Of a stretch of DNA of 61,258 nt, positions 1-6,847 are shown piece after piece. This DNA comes from a virus, in the IMG/VR virus record IMGVR_UViG_3300035204_001041, positions 1 to 61,258 of that record; one strand, 5' to 3'. Position numbers and translations under genes: made by a program. Numbering within the stretch: the first letter of the stretch is position 1; the number at the start of each line of letters is the position of its first letter. The notes beneath the pieces were generated by a model. It searched no databases and was not told where the DNA came from. It saw only the letters and a list, made by a program, of their open reading frames with translations.

Positions 1-86
1 AATCTAACCCCCCCCTATTCAAAGGTCGGGGTCATGCCTCCCCCCAAAAAATAACCCCCCCCAATGACGGGGAGGGTCTATGCGGC
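1..86. other. Non-coding C-rich left edge
   Basis: No gene is supported here. The plus strand has three runs of six to eight C separated by short spacers, so the minus strand is G-tract rich, much like the segment at 2900-2978. The run CCCCCCTATTC occurs in both places. The function is unknown; it is probably the 3' flank of the gene at 87-479. Confidence 0.5.
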
Positions 87-479
87 CTACAAGACCCAGA
101 TTGTCTTGGTGCGCCAGGCGGCCACCGTGCGGGCCGTGTCTTCGTCCTGCTTCACAGTGTCACACTCCAGCCACATATGTTCCCATTCTGCATTCACTGG
201 GTCAAATATGTACTTGTGGCATGCAGTTGGGCGACACGCAAGAAGCTCTTGCTTATTCATTGTCTTTGCTGGGCTGCCACCAACCAACGGTAGCGTCGTG
301 CGGTCCATGTTGATAGCCTTGACATCACCACCGTCGATCAATGCCGTTACCTTGGTCAAAGTCGTAAAATACCATGTAAGCAACTTGCCCGTGTGAGACA
401 GGTAGCCGTCGTAGTGGCAGTAAATGACCCTGTATTCATCATCGCCTGTCTTTATTGCTATGTGTGCTGCGGTTCCCAT
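87..479 (-). CDS. Conserved phage protein, HYDGYLSHTG family
   Basis: A 130-residue soluble protein of unknown function. The N-terminus MGTAAHIAIKTGDDEYRVIY followed by CHYDGYLSHTGKLL (about residues 21-34) matches a family of small proteins seen in many phages that begin with MGTRS-like residues and carry an IYCHxDGY motif. No function is established for that family. The ATG is preceded by an AAGGGAG Shine-Dalgarno at good spacing. It is the last gene of its unit, about 50 nt downstream of the promoter-like motif at 530-558 and the GGTCGC array beyond it. Confidence 0.75.
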   Translation of the reverse strand: MGTAAHIAIKTGDDEYRVIYCHYDGYLSHTGKLLTWYFTTLTKVTALIDGGDVKAINMDRTTLPLVGGSPAKTMNKQELLACRPTACHKYIFDPVNAEWEHMWLECDTVKQDEDTARTVAAWRTKTIWVL

Positions 480-529
480 GTCATTCTCCCTTTTGTGGTT
501 TTGTGGTTACGGGCCTTGCGCCCACCAAT

Positions 530-558
530 ATAATACCACCGCAGCGGCAATGACACTA
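530..558 (-). promoter_or_regulatory. Promoter of the CTAACC-GTGGTATAAT family (weak match)
   Basis: Read on the minus strand: TAGTGT, 17 nt, TATTAT, with GCGGTGG directly before the -10. The spacer matches the recurring phage promoter motif less well than the copies at 9.8, 10.9, 16.2 and 17.4 kb. It would drive the gene at 87-479. Confidence 0.5.
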
Positions 559-559
559 C

Positions 560-716
560 AGTCGCCAGCATATAGTTTGAGGTCGCTGTCAGCGTGAAGT
601 CGCTGTCTTGCGGCCAAGGAAAGGTCGCTTTCATTTAGATAAAGTTGGTCGCTTTCATTTAGATAAGAAAGGTCGCCCTCATTCAGATAAAGTTGGTCGC
701 TGTCTTTATCAGGCCG
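560..716. repeat. GGTCGC direct-repeat array A, 24-nt period
   Basis: GGTCGC occurs at 623, 647, 671 and 695, exactly 24 nt apart, in units resembling GGTCGCTTTCATTTAGATAA. Further GGTCGC or GTCGC copies lie at 561, 581 and 599. The 70-codon minus-strand frame across it (507-719) is read as an accident of the repeat because the translation is simply repeats of YLNESDQL and there is no ribosome-binding site. The array lies immediately upstream of the promoter at 530-558, so a protein-binding array is likely. Confidence 0.8.
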
Positions 717-751
717 CAAAAGGTGACCCCCGCAGTGTCAGCCGGGGGGTC
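717..751 (-). terminator. Hairpin terminator after the sigma-region-4-like gene
   Basis: Inverted arms GACCCCC and GGGGGTC, extended by GGC/GC pairs, form a strong GC stem. On the minus strand it is followed by CACCTTTT. It lies just downstream of the stop at 769. The T tract is short, so efficiency is uncertain. Confidence 0.55.
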
Positions 752-768
752 TTGAATCCTTTTCTTTT

Positions 769-1167
769 TTAGACCTCCGGCCATCCAGGCAGATCAAAGT
801 GACTACCAATGTTCATATCAAGAGCGTGCTCAATCAACACAGGCCAAGTGACCTCGGCACCCTCAATAAAGAAGGGGTCCATCATTGTTCTAAGCTCCGC
901 TTCGCTCAACTTCAGCAGGTGCTTCCTACGCGCATCGCGGATCTCCCAAGTCTGTACGCTCCAATCGCGACTGTGCCCTCGCTTTGTGAGCTTGGAAACC
1001 GCCTTCTTGTAGACAAGGTAGGTTCCAAATGGACCAGGCCGGACGATCTCCCTGATGTCATTGAACGACATCCCATGGTAGACATACAGGCAGACCACCT
1101 GGCGCTCCGTGTCACTTAGCAAGTGACCACGGCTCTTCATCGCTGTTTTCAGTTCTTGGGTATTCAT
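769..1167 (-). CDS. Sigma region 4-like HTH protein
   Basis: A 132-residue protein. Residues about 18-62 (LLSDTERQVVCLYVYHGMSF, then NDIREIV and a basic KKAVSKLTKRG helix) look like the sigma-70 region 4 or LuxR-type helix-turn-helix: a leading helix ending in ERQVV, a turn, then a recognition helix. No region 2 is present, so it is not a complete sigma factor. The C-terminal half is acidic and unrecognised. The ATG at 1167 is preferred over the in-frame GTG at 1170 because of the AAGGAGGTGAGTG Shine-Dalgarno. It overlaps the previous gene's stop as TGATG. It could be a transcriptional regulator or anti-host factor. The fold is inferred from motif shape only. Confidence 0.55.
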   Translation of the reverse strand: MNTQELKTAMKSRGHLLSDTERQVVCLYVYHGMSFNDIREIVRPGPFGTYLVYKKAVSKLTKRGHSRDWSVQTWEIRDARRKHLLKLSEAELRTMMDPFFIEGAEVTWPVLIEHALDMNIGSHFDLPGWPEV

Positions 1168-1352
1168 CACTCACCTCCTTCGTTTATCTGTTGTTCAAGC
1201 CACTCGCCCTCGATCTCCTGCTTCAACGCCTCGTGCTCCTGCTTCTCGTACTCCTCGTATTCTTCAGGCGACATGGCCTCTCGGGGATCTTCAACCTCCT
1301 CTTCGATCGGTTCGGCTGCAAGGTATTCAATGTATTCGTATTCCCAGTTCAT
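1167..1352 (-). CDS. Small acidic hypothetical protein
   Basis: 61 residues, strikingly acidic (many Glu and Asp, few basic residues), with a run of Tyr-Glu pairs at the N-terminus and a predicted helical C-terminal half. No family is recognised. The charge and size resemble DNA-mimic proteins, but that is speculation. The start at 1352 is set by AAAGGAGGTGAGTG. The C-terminus GGE is encoded by the next gene's Shine-Dalgarno. Confidence 0.6.
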   Translation of the reverse strand: MNWEYEYIEYLAAEPIEEEVEDPREAMSPEEYEEYEKQEHEALKQEIEGEWLEQQINEGGE

Positions 1353-1426
1353 CACTCACCTCCTTTGTAGTAGAGAACCTCGACTCCAGCGTAGAATAAA
1401 ATAAGAACAATGATGATGGGAATCAT
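1352..1426 (-). CDS. 24-residue transmembrane micropeptide
   Basis: A 25-codon frame starting MIPIIIVLILFYAG and ending YYKGGE, so almost entirely one hydrophobic helix. Support is structural: a strong GGGGAGGGCAGC Shine-Dalgarno, a start overlapping the upstream stop as ATGA, and a C-terminal KGGE codon run that doubles as the next gene's ribosome-binding site. All three are hallmarks of real genes in this operon. Its role is unknown; a membrane-acting host-takeover or lysis-control peptide is possible. Confidence 0.6.
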   Translation of the reverse strand: MIPIIIVLILFYAGVEVLYYKGGE

Positions 1427-1710
1427 GCTGCCCTCCCCGTCTCGGCCTGACTCAACCAATCTTGCAAAATGCGAATCTGCTGCAGACTATCCTCAGTCAC
1501 CAAGCTCACATTCGCAAGCAAGTCATAAAGCTCAATGCTTCCAGCAGGCTTCCGCTTCGTTGCGGTGGCCGTTTTAATTACGCGATCAAGCTGCACAAAG
1601 ACAGTGCTACCGTCCTTGACGGTACCGCGAACACTGTAGATACCCACAAGAGGCTCACCGATGTGAAACTCGGCTGGCAAGTCTTGGAGGTTTTGGAATC
1701 GGCGTTTCAT
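1423..1710 (-). CDS. Hypothetical protein
   Basis: 95 residues, mixed alpha/beta, no recognised family. The start MKRRFQN is preceded by AAGGGAAATAGAA. It is the first gene of a coupled unit (1710 to 769) driven by the promoter at 1757-1787. The stop overlaps the start of the micropeptide gene. Confidence 0.6.
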   Translation of the reverse strand: MKRRFQNLQDLPAEFHIGEPLVGIYSVRGTVKDGSTVFVQLDRVIKTATATKRKPAGSIELYDLLANVSLVTEDSLQQIRILQDWLSQAETGRAA

Positions 1711-1756
1711 TTCTATTTCCCTTTCGTTTTGTGGTTGTTTTGCCCCATTGGCTTAA

Positions 1757-1787
1757 TTATAATACGGCGGCGGTAACAAGATTGATA
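1757..1787 (-). promoter_or_regulatory. Promoter of the recurring phage family
   Basis: On the minus strand: TATCAA, about 17 nt containing GTTACCGCCGCCG, then TATTATAAT. The spacer matches the other promoters of the family. GGTCGC array B lies about 140 bp upstream (to the right). Confidence 0.7.
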
Positions 1788-1925
1788 CCCGTCGCGGCCA
1801 TAAAGTGTGAACACGACCATCAGTGGTCAAAAAGGAAAACCGATAGACTGCGAGCAGGGAAGTGACACCGACCCCCAAAGGGTAGACCCAAGACAGCGAC
1901 TACCCCTCGCGTAGTACCTATAGGG

Positions 1926-2023
1926 GGTCGTTATCGCCGGGTCGCCCTCTAAGGTCGCCCTCACGGGTCGCTTTCTATGGTCGCGCTCATAGGTCGCCTT
2001 CTATGGTCGCTTTCGGCGGTCGC
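1926..2023. repeat. GGTCGC array B, seven copies at exactly 13 nt
   Basis: GGTCGC begins at 1940, 1953, 1966, 1979, 1992, 2005 and 2018: seven copies at a perfect 13-nt period with a degenerate remainder (about YYTCTAT). A further degenerate copy is at 1926. The 13-nt period is not a multiple of three, so this is not protein coding. The same copy number and period recur at 6700-6790. It resembles iterons or a regulator-binding array. Confidence 0.85.
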
Positions 2024-2899
2024 TGTCCTTATTCCTCAGTCTTTTTCTGGGGTCTTATTCCTTAGTCTTTTTCTGCGGGTCGCGGTCCTTATTCCTTAGT
2101 CCTCATTTTTTGGACATTCTGCAGTCTTTGTAGTGAACAGCATTTGCGGTCGCGTTCTGCTACGCAGTCCTTGCTTTTCCACAGTCGGTGTCCACTACTA
2201 AAGACCACTATGAACGCGACCCCCGGTACCTACTACACCAAGCGGTCGCCGTCTTGTTGACTTCCTTTTCCACAGCGGTCGGCTTCTGCTTAGTGCTTTT
2301 TTGCGTACTGGGTCGGCCTCGTTCCCTCACTGCCTACAACCCAGACCCCTATTGAAAGTCGTTATCATTTGGGACGGTCTTTATCTAAGCTTTCGTTATT
2401 AGGTCTATTTTCGCTATTTTCATTATTTCTATTATTCCTTTCTAATCGTTGCGCATGCGAAGCGCAGTGTCCTTCTGTTGCGCATTGATAGTGTGGGTTC
2501 GTTTTCGGTATTTGCATTATTTGGATTATCCGTTCGTTTTGTGAGGTAAACCTGTCGTAGTGATCGCAAGCTATCGACTCCTTTGTGTTGCTCCCTACCT
2601 GCATGCATAAGGGCTACCCCTACCTATGTGTGACCCCTATGTCAGAAGGCGTTGTGTGCTTATCGATGTATGTCTATGAGTAGCGACACTACTAAGCGCA
2701 TGTGCATGTGTCTTTGGTGGTCTTTGTCTACTACTGTGTGTTTAGACCTATGTATGTCTTTATCTGCGTATGCATGAGCATTGTTGTCGTTGGTTGCTTG
2801 ATCAGTTCCATGCGGTCGCTTTCCCATAGGTGCGCTGGCCGGTGACCAATGGTGAACCCCTACCTACAGCGGGTCGTGCTCATGCTTACGGGGATATGA

Positions 2900-2978
2900 C
2901 CCCCCCTATTCCAAATCCAAGGCCCCCCTGACCTAAGAAATCTATGCCCCCCTATGTCGTGTAAGGTCGATCCCCCCC
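2900..2978. other. Four C tracts (G tracts on the minus strand)
   Basis: Runs of 7, 6, 6 and 7 C at 2900-2906, 2923-2928, 2947-2952 and 2972-2978. The minus strand could in principle fold into a G-quadruplex, although the loops of 16-19 nt are long. It lies between the terminator at 2983 and the repeat-rich region. Confidence 0.5.
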
Positions 2979-2982
2979 ACTC

Positions 2983-3016
2983 AAAAGAAAGCCCCCAGTC
3001 ATTGCTGACCAGGGGC
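2983..3016 (-). terminator. Intrinsic terminator
   Basis: On the minus strand GCCCCTGGTCA pairs with TGACTGGGGGC across a GCAA loop (11 pairs counting two G-U), followed by TTTCTTTT. It lies directly downstream of the stop at 3037. A textbook rho-independent terminator. Confidence 0.85.
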
Positions 3017-3036
3017 GTTCTGTTGTTTAGTATGCT

Positions 3037-3600
3037 CTATGCATCGTTGGGGATCTCTACGCCTTCCGGTGCAAGAAGCACACGACGCTTGGAGGGATCC
3101 TTGTTCGTTTGCAAGCGATAGTTAGGATAACCGTTCGCAATCGCCGCACGGCCACAGGTCATGTTGTCCTTCCAACCGTGCTGGGTCTTCAACCACGTTT
3201 CACCCAACGTCGCGTTGAGGATGTCATCGTGGGTAACTGCAACGATACCCTGCTTGCTCTTGCGCCCTGCTGCGATGGCAGCTTCAATGGCAGAACCAAA
3301 CTTGGTGATCGTCTTGCTGCGAGCCATGCGTCCATCCCGACGTTTGATCTCACGCACAAAGCGCGTTGTGTCTTCGCCATCTACACGGTTCAGGTTTTCA
3401 ACCTTCGCCGCCTCAGCAAGTTCGGCAACACGGTCCGCCAACTTGTTAGGCACAGTCACGCTTTGCGACTGCTGAAGCATCTTGACGAATACGTCTGCTG
3501 CCTGGTTGTCGGCTTTCGTTAGCCGGGGTGCTTTCACAGCCTTCGTTGCTTTCGCTTTGGGGGCTGCTGTCTTCTTTGCTTGTGCTTGTGCTCTTGCCAT
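3037..3600 (-). CDS. Basic protein with Lys/Ala-rich N-terminal tail
   Basis: 187 residues. Residues 1-30 are a Lys/Ala/Pro tail (MARAQAQAKKTAAPKAKATK) like those of histone H1-like and nucleoid-associated proteins. The remainder is alpha/beta with no recognised domain. It is a single-gene unit: the promoter at 3667-3719 is upstream, a GTAGGAGGACACA Shine-Dalgarno sits before the ATG, and a strong terminator follows. That isolation suggests high-level independent expression. A DNA- or RNA-binding role is inferred from charge only. Confidence 0.7.
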   Translation of the reverse strand: MARAQAQAKKTAAPKAKATKAVKAPRLTKADNQAADVFVKMLQQSQSVTVPNKLADRVAELAEAAKVENLNRVDGEDTTRFVREIKRRDGRMARSKTITKFGSAIEAAIAAGRKSKQGIVAVTHDDILNATLGETWLKTQHGWKDNMTCGRAAIANGYPNYRLQTNKDPSKRRVLLAPEGVEIPNDA

Positions 3601-3666
3601 TGTGTCCTCCTACAGACTTTAGGTTGGCTTGGTTGATTGAATGCCCACTGCATCCTATCTATGATC

Positions 3667-3719
3667 ATTATACGCCAGCGATTACGGGATTGCAACCTGT
3701 CCAGCGTTTTTAGTGCGAC
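3667..3719 (-). promoter_or_regulatory. Promoter with TTGCAA/TATAAT boxes and upstream GTCGCAC element
   Basis: On the minus strand: TTGCAA, exactly 17 nt (TCCCGTAATCGCTGGCG), TATAAT. An upstream GTCGCACTAAAA begins 47 nt before the -10. This is the clearest sigma70-like member of the promoter family. Confidence 0.8.
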
Positions 3720-3740
3720 ATGCGTATGTCGCTGTTTGAT

Positions 3741-4148
3741 TCATTCGTCACCTCCAAAGGAATCTGCCCACTCTTGGAGTTCTTCCGTTGTCATACTCTT
3801 CCAGTCCGGGCGGGGTCTAAATCCATTCCTGTCCTTGTAGAGATCCGAAATCAGGCTGATCAGATCTTCGCGTTCTGCCCGCATAAGTTCCAACAGGAAA
3901 AACGGGTCGTACTCCATGCATGCTTCCTGCTGTGCCTTTTCTTCCACGATTCCAAACTTCTTGTCGCCTGGTAGCGTGCATCTTGTGCAGACCCACATGA
4001 ACTTCTTTTTTCGGTAAATCTGTACTCCTGCCGGTCCAGGCGATTGTTCGCATGGGCAACCTCCACGGCATTCGCAGCGCTTCAAGTAAGCCTCTGGAAA
4101 GATGGCTCGCATCTCTTCTTCTTCTGTGGTTGGTGTAATCGTTGACAT
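3741..4148 (-). CDS. Cys-rich putative zinc-binding protein
   Basis: 135 residues. A cluster CECRGGCPCE (about residues 25-34) and a later CTRC (about 54-57) suggest a metal site. The C-terminal half is helical and acidic. The ATG at 4148 (AGGAG at 6 nt) is chosen over the upstream in-frame ATG at 4190, because that one would sit at about the transcription start of the promoter at 4197-4249. No family is recognised. Confidence 0.65.
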   Translation of the reverse strand: MSTITPTTEEEEMRAIFPEAYLKRCECRGGCPCEQSPGPAGVQIYRKKKFMWVCTRCTLPGDKKFGIVEEKAQQEACMEYDPFFLLELMRAEREDLISLISDLYKDRNGFRPRPDWKSMTTEELQEWADSFGGDE

Positions 4149-4196
4149 TTTGAACTCCTGTTGCTGGGTTGATGTTGTTACCGTTTTCATGTTTAT

Positions 4197-4249
4197 ATTA
4201 TACGCCAGCGGTAACAGGATTGAAATATGTCGTGCGCTTTTAGTAGGAC
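4197..4249 (-). promoter_or_regulatory. Promoter, TTTCAA-17-TATAAT
   Basis: On the minus strand: TTTCAA, 17 nt ending ACCGCTGGCG, TATAAT. An upstream GTCCTACTAAAAGCGC sits at the same 47-nt distance as GTCGCACTAAAAACGC in the 3.7 kb promoter, so the two appear to be duplicates. It drives the gene at 3741-4148. Confidence 0.75.
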
Positions 4250-4576
4250 CTATGGCGAATCCTTTGTGACCGTGTAGGTTCCTATCTGGTAGCGCTCATC
4301 GCTCAGATCGCTCTGGTCAAACCGAACAAGTAAGCCTGACCAAGCATCGTTCCCCATGACACCTGCCCATCCACCCATAGGTCCGGCATAGTCAATGATG
4401 CGCCGGTCAAACTCCCTCAAGTGGATCCATATGCCCTTGTAGTGAATGTAAGAGAAGTCACACTGCGCTTCCTCTTCACCAAAGTCATCTACTGCTTTGT
4501 CGTAGACTTCTTTAGGCACGTCCTGCCATGGAATGAATGCTCGGCTTTTGTTGTCGGTCGTAATCGTGATCGTCAT
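4250..4576 (-). CDS. Hypothetical protein
   Basis: 108 residues, Trp/Tyr/Asp rich (IHYKGIWIHLREFDR around residues 44-58), beta-rich in appearance, no named family recognised. The start overlaps the upstream stop as ATGA with GGGAGACAAGGCA before it, so it is translationally coupled to the gene at 4573-5061. Confidence 0.6.
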   Translation of the reverse strand: MTITITTDNKSRAFIPWQDVPKEVYDKAVDDFGEEEAQCDFSYIHYKGIWIHLREFDRRIIDYAGPMGGWAGVMGNDAWSGLLVRFDQSDLSDERYQIGTYTVTKDSP

Positions 4577-5061
4577 TGCCTTGTCTCCCTAGAAGCATCA
4601 ACACCCTCTCGCCAATCAATGCGGTTGCCTTCTACCGGGGCAAGCTTCGTGCCGTTGAAAACCCACAAGTCCCCATTCGTATCGTCTGCGTAGACAACCT
4701 CACTGTCTATGTTGATGTGGGTTGGCGTAAGACCAAACTCTTCTCCGGTGCCCGTCACTCTTACCGTGATGGATAGGCTCTCCGTTGTCTCCTCAATGTA
4801 CCATCGCCAACCAGGCATCTCGTTCACCAAGAACGCAACTTGGTTGTCTTTCGTTTCCGGCACACCGATATGGATCTCGCCGTTCTTCAACTTCTCATCA
4901 ACGTAGACCCTAAGCTGGTACTTCACTTCATCGCGTACGCATTTCGCGCTCGTCCCTGGAAGACCACTCAAGTCTGGGTGGAAGTAAGGTGAATAGTATT
5001 CCATCGCATCTTCACGGTGGCGGAAGTGCGAAGTTCCAATGATTATTTTTTTGGTGCTCAT
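4573..5061 (-). CDS. Hypothetical protein, possibly two small domains
   Basis: 162 residues. The N-terminal part (SHFRHREDAMEYY) resembles small phage proteins that begin with a beta strand followed by an A-x-x-YY helix. The central part has an E-x-P-GWRWYI stretch. No function is known. The start is preceded by AGAGGGAAAAA. The stop overlaps the next start. Confidence 0.55.
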   Translation of the reverse strand: MSTKKIIIGTSHFRHREDAMEYYSPYFHPDLSGLPGTSAKCVRDEVKYQLRVYVDEKLKNGEIHIGVPETKDNQVAFLVNEMPGWRWYIEETTESLSITVRVTGTGEEFGLTPTHINIDSEVVYADDTNGDLWVFNGTKLAPVEGNRIDWREGVDASRETRQ

Positions 5062-5438
5062 TTTTTCCCTCTCAGTTCTAAGCCATACTGTTTCGCTCTC
5101 TCTTCTTGTTGCTTTTGGAAGATCCCCTTCCTTTTCATGTAAGCTTCCTCACCTGCTTTGTAGAACAACTCTTCCGCATCATCAAAGACTTCTTGGTGAA
5201 CCTCTAAGTTGTCTTCAAGCTTTTCTGCGGCCTTTCGGATGACACCAACGCAGTCCTCACATACGGCCTCAATGTCTTCTAAAAAGCCTTCTGGCAGTTC
5301 TAAGGTCTCCAACTGTACCAACTCATCAGTCCAGTATTCCTTACCGCAGTAAGGACACTCACAGTCACAGTTAGGGTCTGGTGGCCCCATGTCTAACCAG
5401 TAGTCGTTCGATCCATTGTAGGGCAGTTCATCACTCAT
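5058..5438 (-). CDS. Zinc-ribbon-like hypothetical protein
   Basis: 126 residues. CDCECPYCGKEYW (about residues 23-35) with a later CEDC (about 60-63) gives two CxxC knuckles, typical of a zinc ribbon. A long charged helix follows. The ATG at 5438 is chosen by GGAGGTGGGTG spacing. Its Shine-Dalgarno is encoded within the last codons (MEVGDE) of the upstream gene. Confidence 0.6.
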   Translation of the reverse strand: MSDELPYNGSNDYWLDMGPPDPNCDCECPYCGKEYWTDELVQLETLELPEGFLEDIEAVCEDCVGVIRKAAEKLEDNLEVHQEVFDDAEELFYKAGEEAYMKRKGIFQKQQEERAKQYGLELRGKK

Positions 5439-5694
5439 CACCCACCTCCATAGGTCCTAACAGGCCCGTTGTTCCTTCTTCTTTCAGTCCTGTATTGATC
5501 ACGATCTGACCATCCACATCTTCACTGATGAGTGCATCAGGTAGCAGCGGAAGGAGCGCCATCATTAGTTCGTCTACTGACCGCCACTGCCTCCCATCAA
5601 TGATGTGGAAACTCAGCAAGACCGCACAGGCTGTCTTCTGTGTGAGAACACCGTTGTCTACATACGCACGCAGCGTGTCTACCATCTCTGCCAT
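5431..5694 (-). CDS. Hypothetical helical protein
   Basis: 87 residues, helical, no recognised domain. The ATG at 5694 is set by AAGGAGGTGAGTG and overlaps the preceding stop by one base (TGATG). The C-terminal codons carry the next gene's Shine-Dalgarno. Confidence 0.6.
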   Translation of the reverse strand: MAEMVDTLRAYVDNGVLTQKTACAVLLSFHIIDGRQWRSVDELMMALLPLLPDALISEDVDGQIVINTGLKEEGTTGLLGPMEVGDE

Positions 5695-5864
5695 CACTCA
5701 CCTCCTTCGGCTTGACTGTTGCAGTAGACACAGATGAAGTACTCGTATGGAATCTTGCGGATTGGCTCTGCAACCTCATACTCATCACCTACTGTGACGT
5801 TGACGGTAAACATAGGCGTTTCACCCGCGTGTGACTCGCACTCAGGATTGCTACATTTCAGCAT
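5694..5864 (-). CDS. 56-residue zinc-finger-like protein
   Basis: Begins MLKCSNPECESH and ends FICVYCNSQAEGGE. The CxxxxC and CxxC pairs could bind one metal. It is short but well supported: an AAGGAGGTGAGTG ribosome-binding site, TGATG overlaps at both ends, and the EGGE terminus shared by its operon mates. No family is recognised. Confidence 0.65.
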   Translation of the reverse strand: MLKCSNPECESHAGETPMFTVNVTVGDEYEVAEPIRKIPYEYFICVYCNSQAEGGE

Positions 5865-6313
5865 CACTCACCTCCTTGCGAGAACACTGTGTATTCGCCA
5901 AACTTAGGTGAGGACGTAGTCCCGTCTGCCCACCTTACAGTAGTGACACCCATGGAACCGTCTTCGGCCATCTCATAGTTGTCGTGCTCAACCCAATCAA
6001 TCACCGTGCCTTCCATTTCGTCTTCATTACGGCACACCTGATCACCGACTGCCGGGTCATCACCCGAACCATACACAACAAGAGCAAAGTTCTGTCTCTT
6101 GCTGGGGTGGATCTTCTCTATGATTTCCAGTGCTTGTTCAGCGCTTTCAAGTTGATAGTGGACCTTTGTCCTTCCATTTGGCCCGCGTGGGATGTCGGTT
6201 TCAGGGCTAAGCTTCGCAGTCCTAAACATCACCCAAGATTTAGAGCAGTATGGGCAGACATTATGAATGCTGAAGTGTTTATTGCTGTCGTATCTGCAAT
6301 CCTCGTCTTTCAT
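5864..6313 (-). CDS. Hypothetical protein with N-terminal CxxC
   Basis: 149 residues. Residues about 15-25 contain NVCPYCSKSW. A central AEQALEIIEKIHP helix follows, then a beta-rich C-terminus (VGDQVCR, VIDWVEHDNYEMA, TTVRWADG) that looks like a small SH3/Tudor-type barrel. The ATG at 6313 follows AAGGAGGTGCGTG. No function is known. Confidence 0.6.
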   Translation of the reverse strand: MKDEDCRYDSNKHFSIHNVCPYCSKSWVMFRTAKLSPETDIPRGPNGRTKVHYQLESAEQALEIIEKIHPSKRQNFALVVYGSGDDPAVGDQVCRNEDEMEGTVIDWVEHDNYEMAEDGSMGVTTVRWADGTTSSPKFGEYTVFSQGGE

Positions 6314-6534
6314 CACGCACCTCCTTGTGCTGCACTTTCAACATTTAGAAACTGCGGTGGCTCATGGGCAGTGTCCGCGTGATCCTGAAGCAGCTTTCGC
6401 AACAGGTTTGCGTCCCCTTCCTTGAAGCACTGCGCGACTAAAATATCGCCAGGCGTGCTTACACGAACGCTTGTCCGCAACCAGACATAGCTGATGCCAT
6501 CATGTGAATGAGTGACGTAATAATGGAGTCCCAT
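6313..6534 (-). CDS. Hypothetical protein
   Basis: 73 residues, first gene of the 6534-to-4250 operon. MGLHYYVTHSHDG suggests a beta strand opening; nothing else is recognised. AAGGGAAATCAA precedes the ATG. The promoter at 6580-6608 lies 46 nt upstream. Confidence 0.6.
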   Translation of the reverse strand: MGLHYYVTHSHDGISYVWLRTSVRVSTPGDILVAQCFKEGDANLLRKLLQDHADTAHEPPQFLNVESAAQGGA

Positions 6535-6579
6535 TTGATTTCCCTTGCTGTGATTAGTTGGGGCATTCCAACTGTTTAT

Positions 6580-6608
6580 ATTATACGCCAGCAGTTACTA
6601 TGAGGTAA
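6580..6608 (-). promoter_or_regulatory. Promoter of the recurring family
   Basis: On the minus strand: TTACCT, 17 nt (CATAGTAACTGCTGGCG), TATAAT. The spacer end GCTGGCG and the -10 are identical to the promoters at 3.7 and 4.2 kb. GGTCGC array C begins about 90 bp upstream. Confidence 0.75.
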
Positions 6609-6668
6609 GTGTCGCCCGCAATATAGTGGGACCACTGGTGTCGCATGCTGCGGCCGGAAGACACTGAT

Positions 6669-6812
6669 GGTCGCCATCACTTATGGTCTTGCTCGGCCTG
6701 GTCGCTATCCAAGGTCGCTATCCAAGGTCGCTATCCAAGGTCGCTATCCAAGGTCGCTATCCAAGGTCGCTATCCAAGGTCGCTGTCTGTTGGTCCGTTT
6801 TCTATGGTCGCG
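6669..6812. repeat. GGTCGC array C, seven copies of a 13-nt unit
   Basis: GGTCGC at 6700, 6713, 6726, 6739, 6752, 6765 and 6778. The unit GGTCGCTATCCAA is essentially perfect in six consecutive copies; outliers lie at 6669 and 6806. Short plus-strand frames here are products of the repeat. Seven copies at 13 nt mirrors array B. It lies between a gene end (6848) and a promoter (6580), so a regulatory or origin role is more likely than coding. Confidence 0.9.
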
Positions 6813-6847
6813 TTGCTTTGTTCTATGAGGATATTTTTTGCATTCCC

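Larger units (their letters stand above)
1800..2982. other. 1.2 kb non-coding region rich in GGTCGC and TTATTCCTTAGTC repeats
   Basis: No credible gene. The left third holds GGTCGC array B. Further GGTCGC copies are at 2078, 2148 and 2243. Between 2026 and 2113 a second repeat, roughly TTATTCCTTAGTCTTTTTCTG, appears three times. The middle is AT- and TGTG-rich without clear structure. The right end has four C tracts (2900-2978). It could hold a replication origin, a packaging or partition site, or a large regulatory region; sequence alone does not decide. Confidence 0.6.

Noticed and set aside
507-719. 70-codon minus-strand frame
   Set aside because: Its sequence is made of the 24-nt GGTCGC repeat units (repeating YLNES), and it has no ribosome-binding site.
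2365-2604. 79-codon minus-strand frame in the repeat-rich region
   Set aside because: Low-complexity Asn/Arg composition, no Shine-Dalgarno, and located in an otherwise gene-free segment.
6669-6812. GGTCGC arrays considered as CRISPR
   Set aside because: The units are 13 nt with no unique spacers, and there are no cas genes nearby; the Cas4-like nuclease belongs to a recombination cluster.
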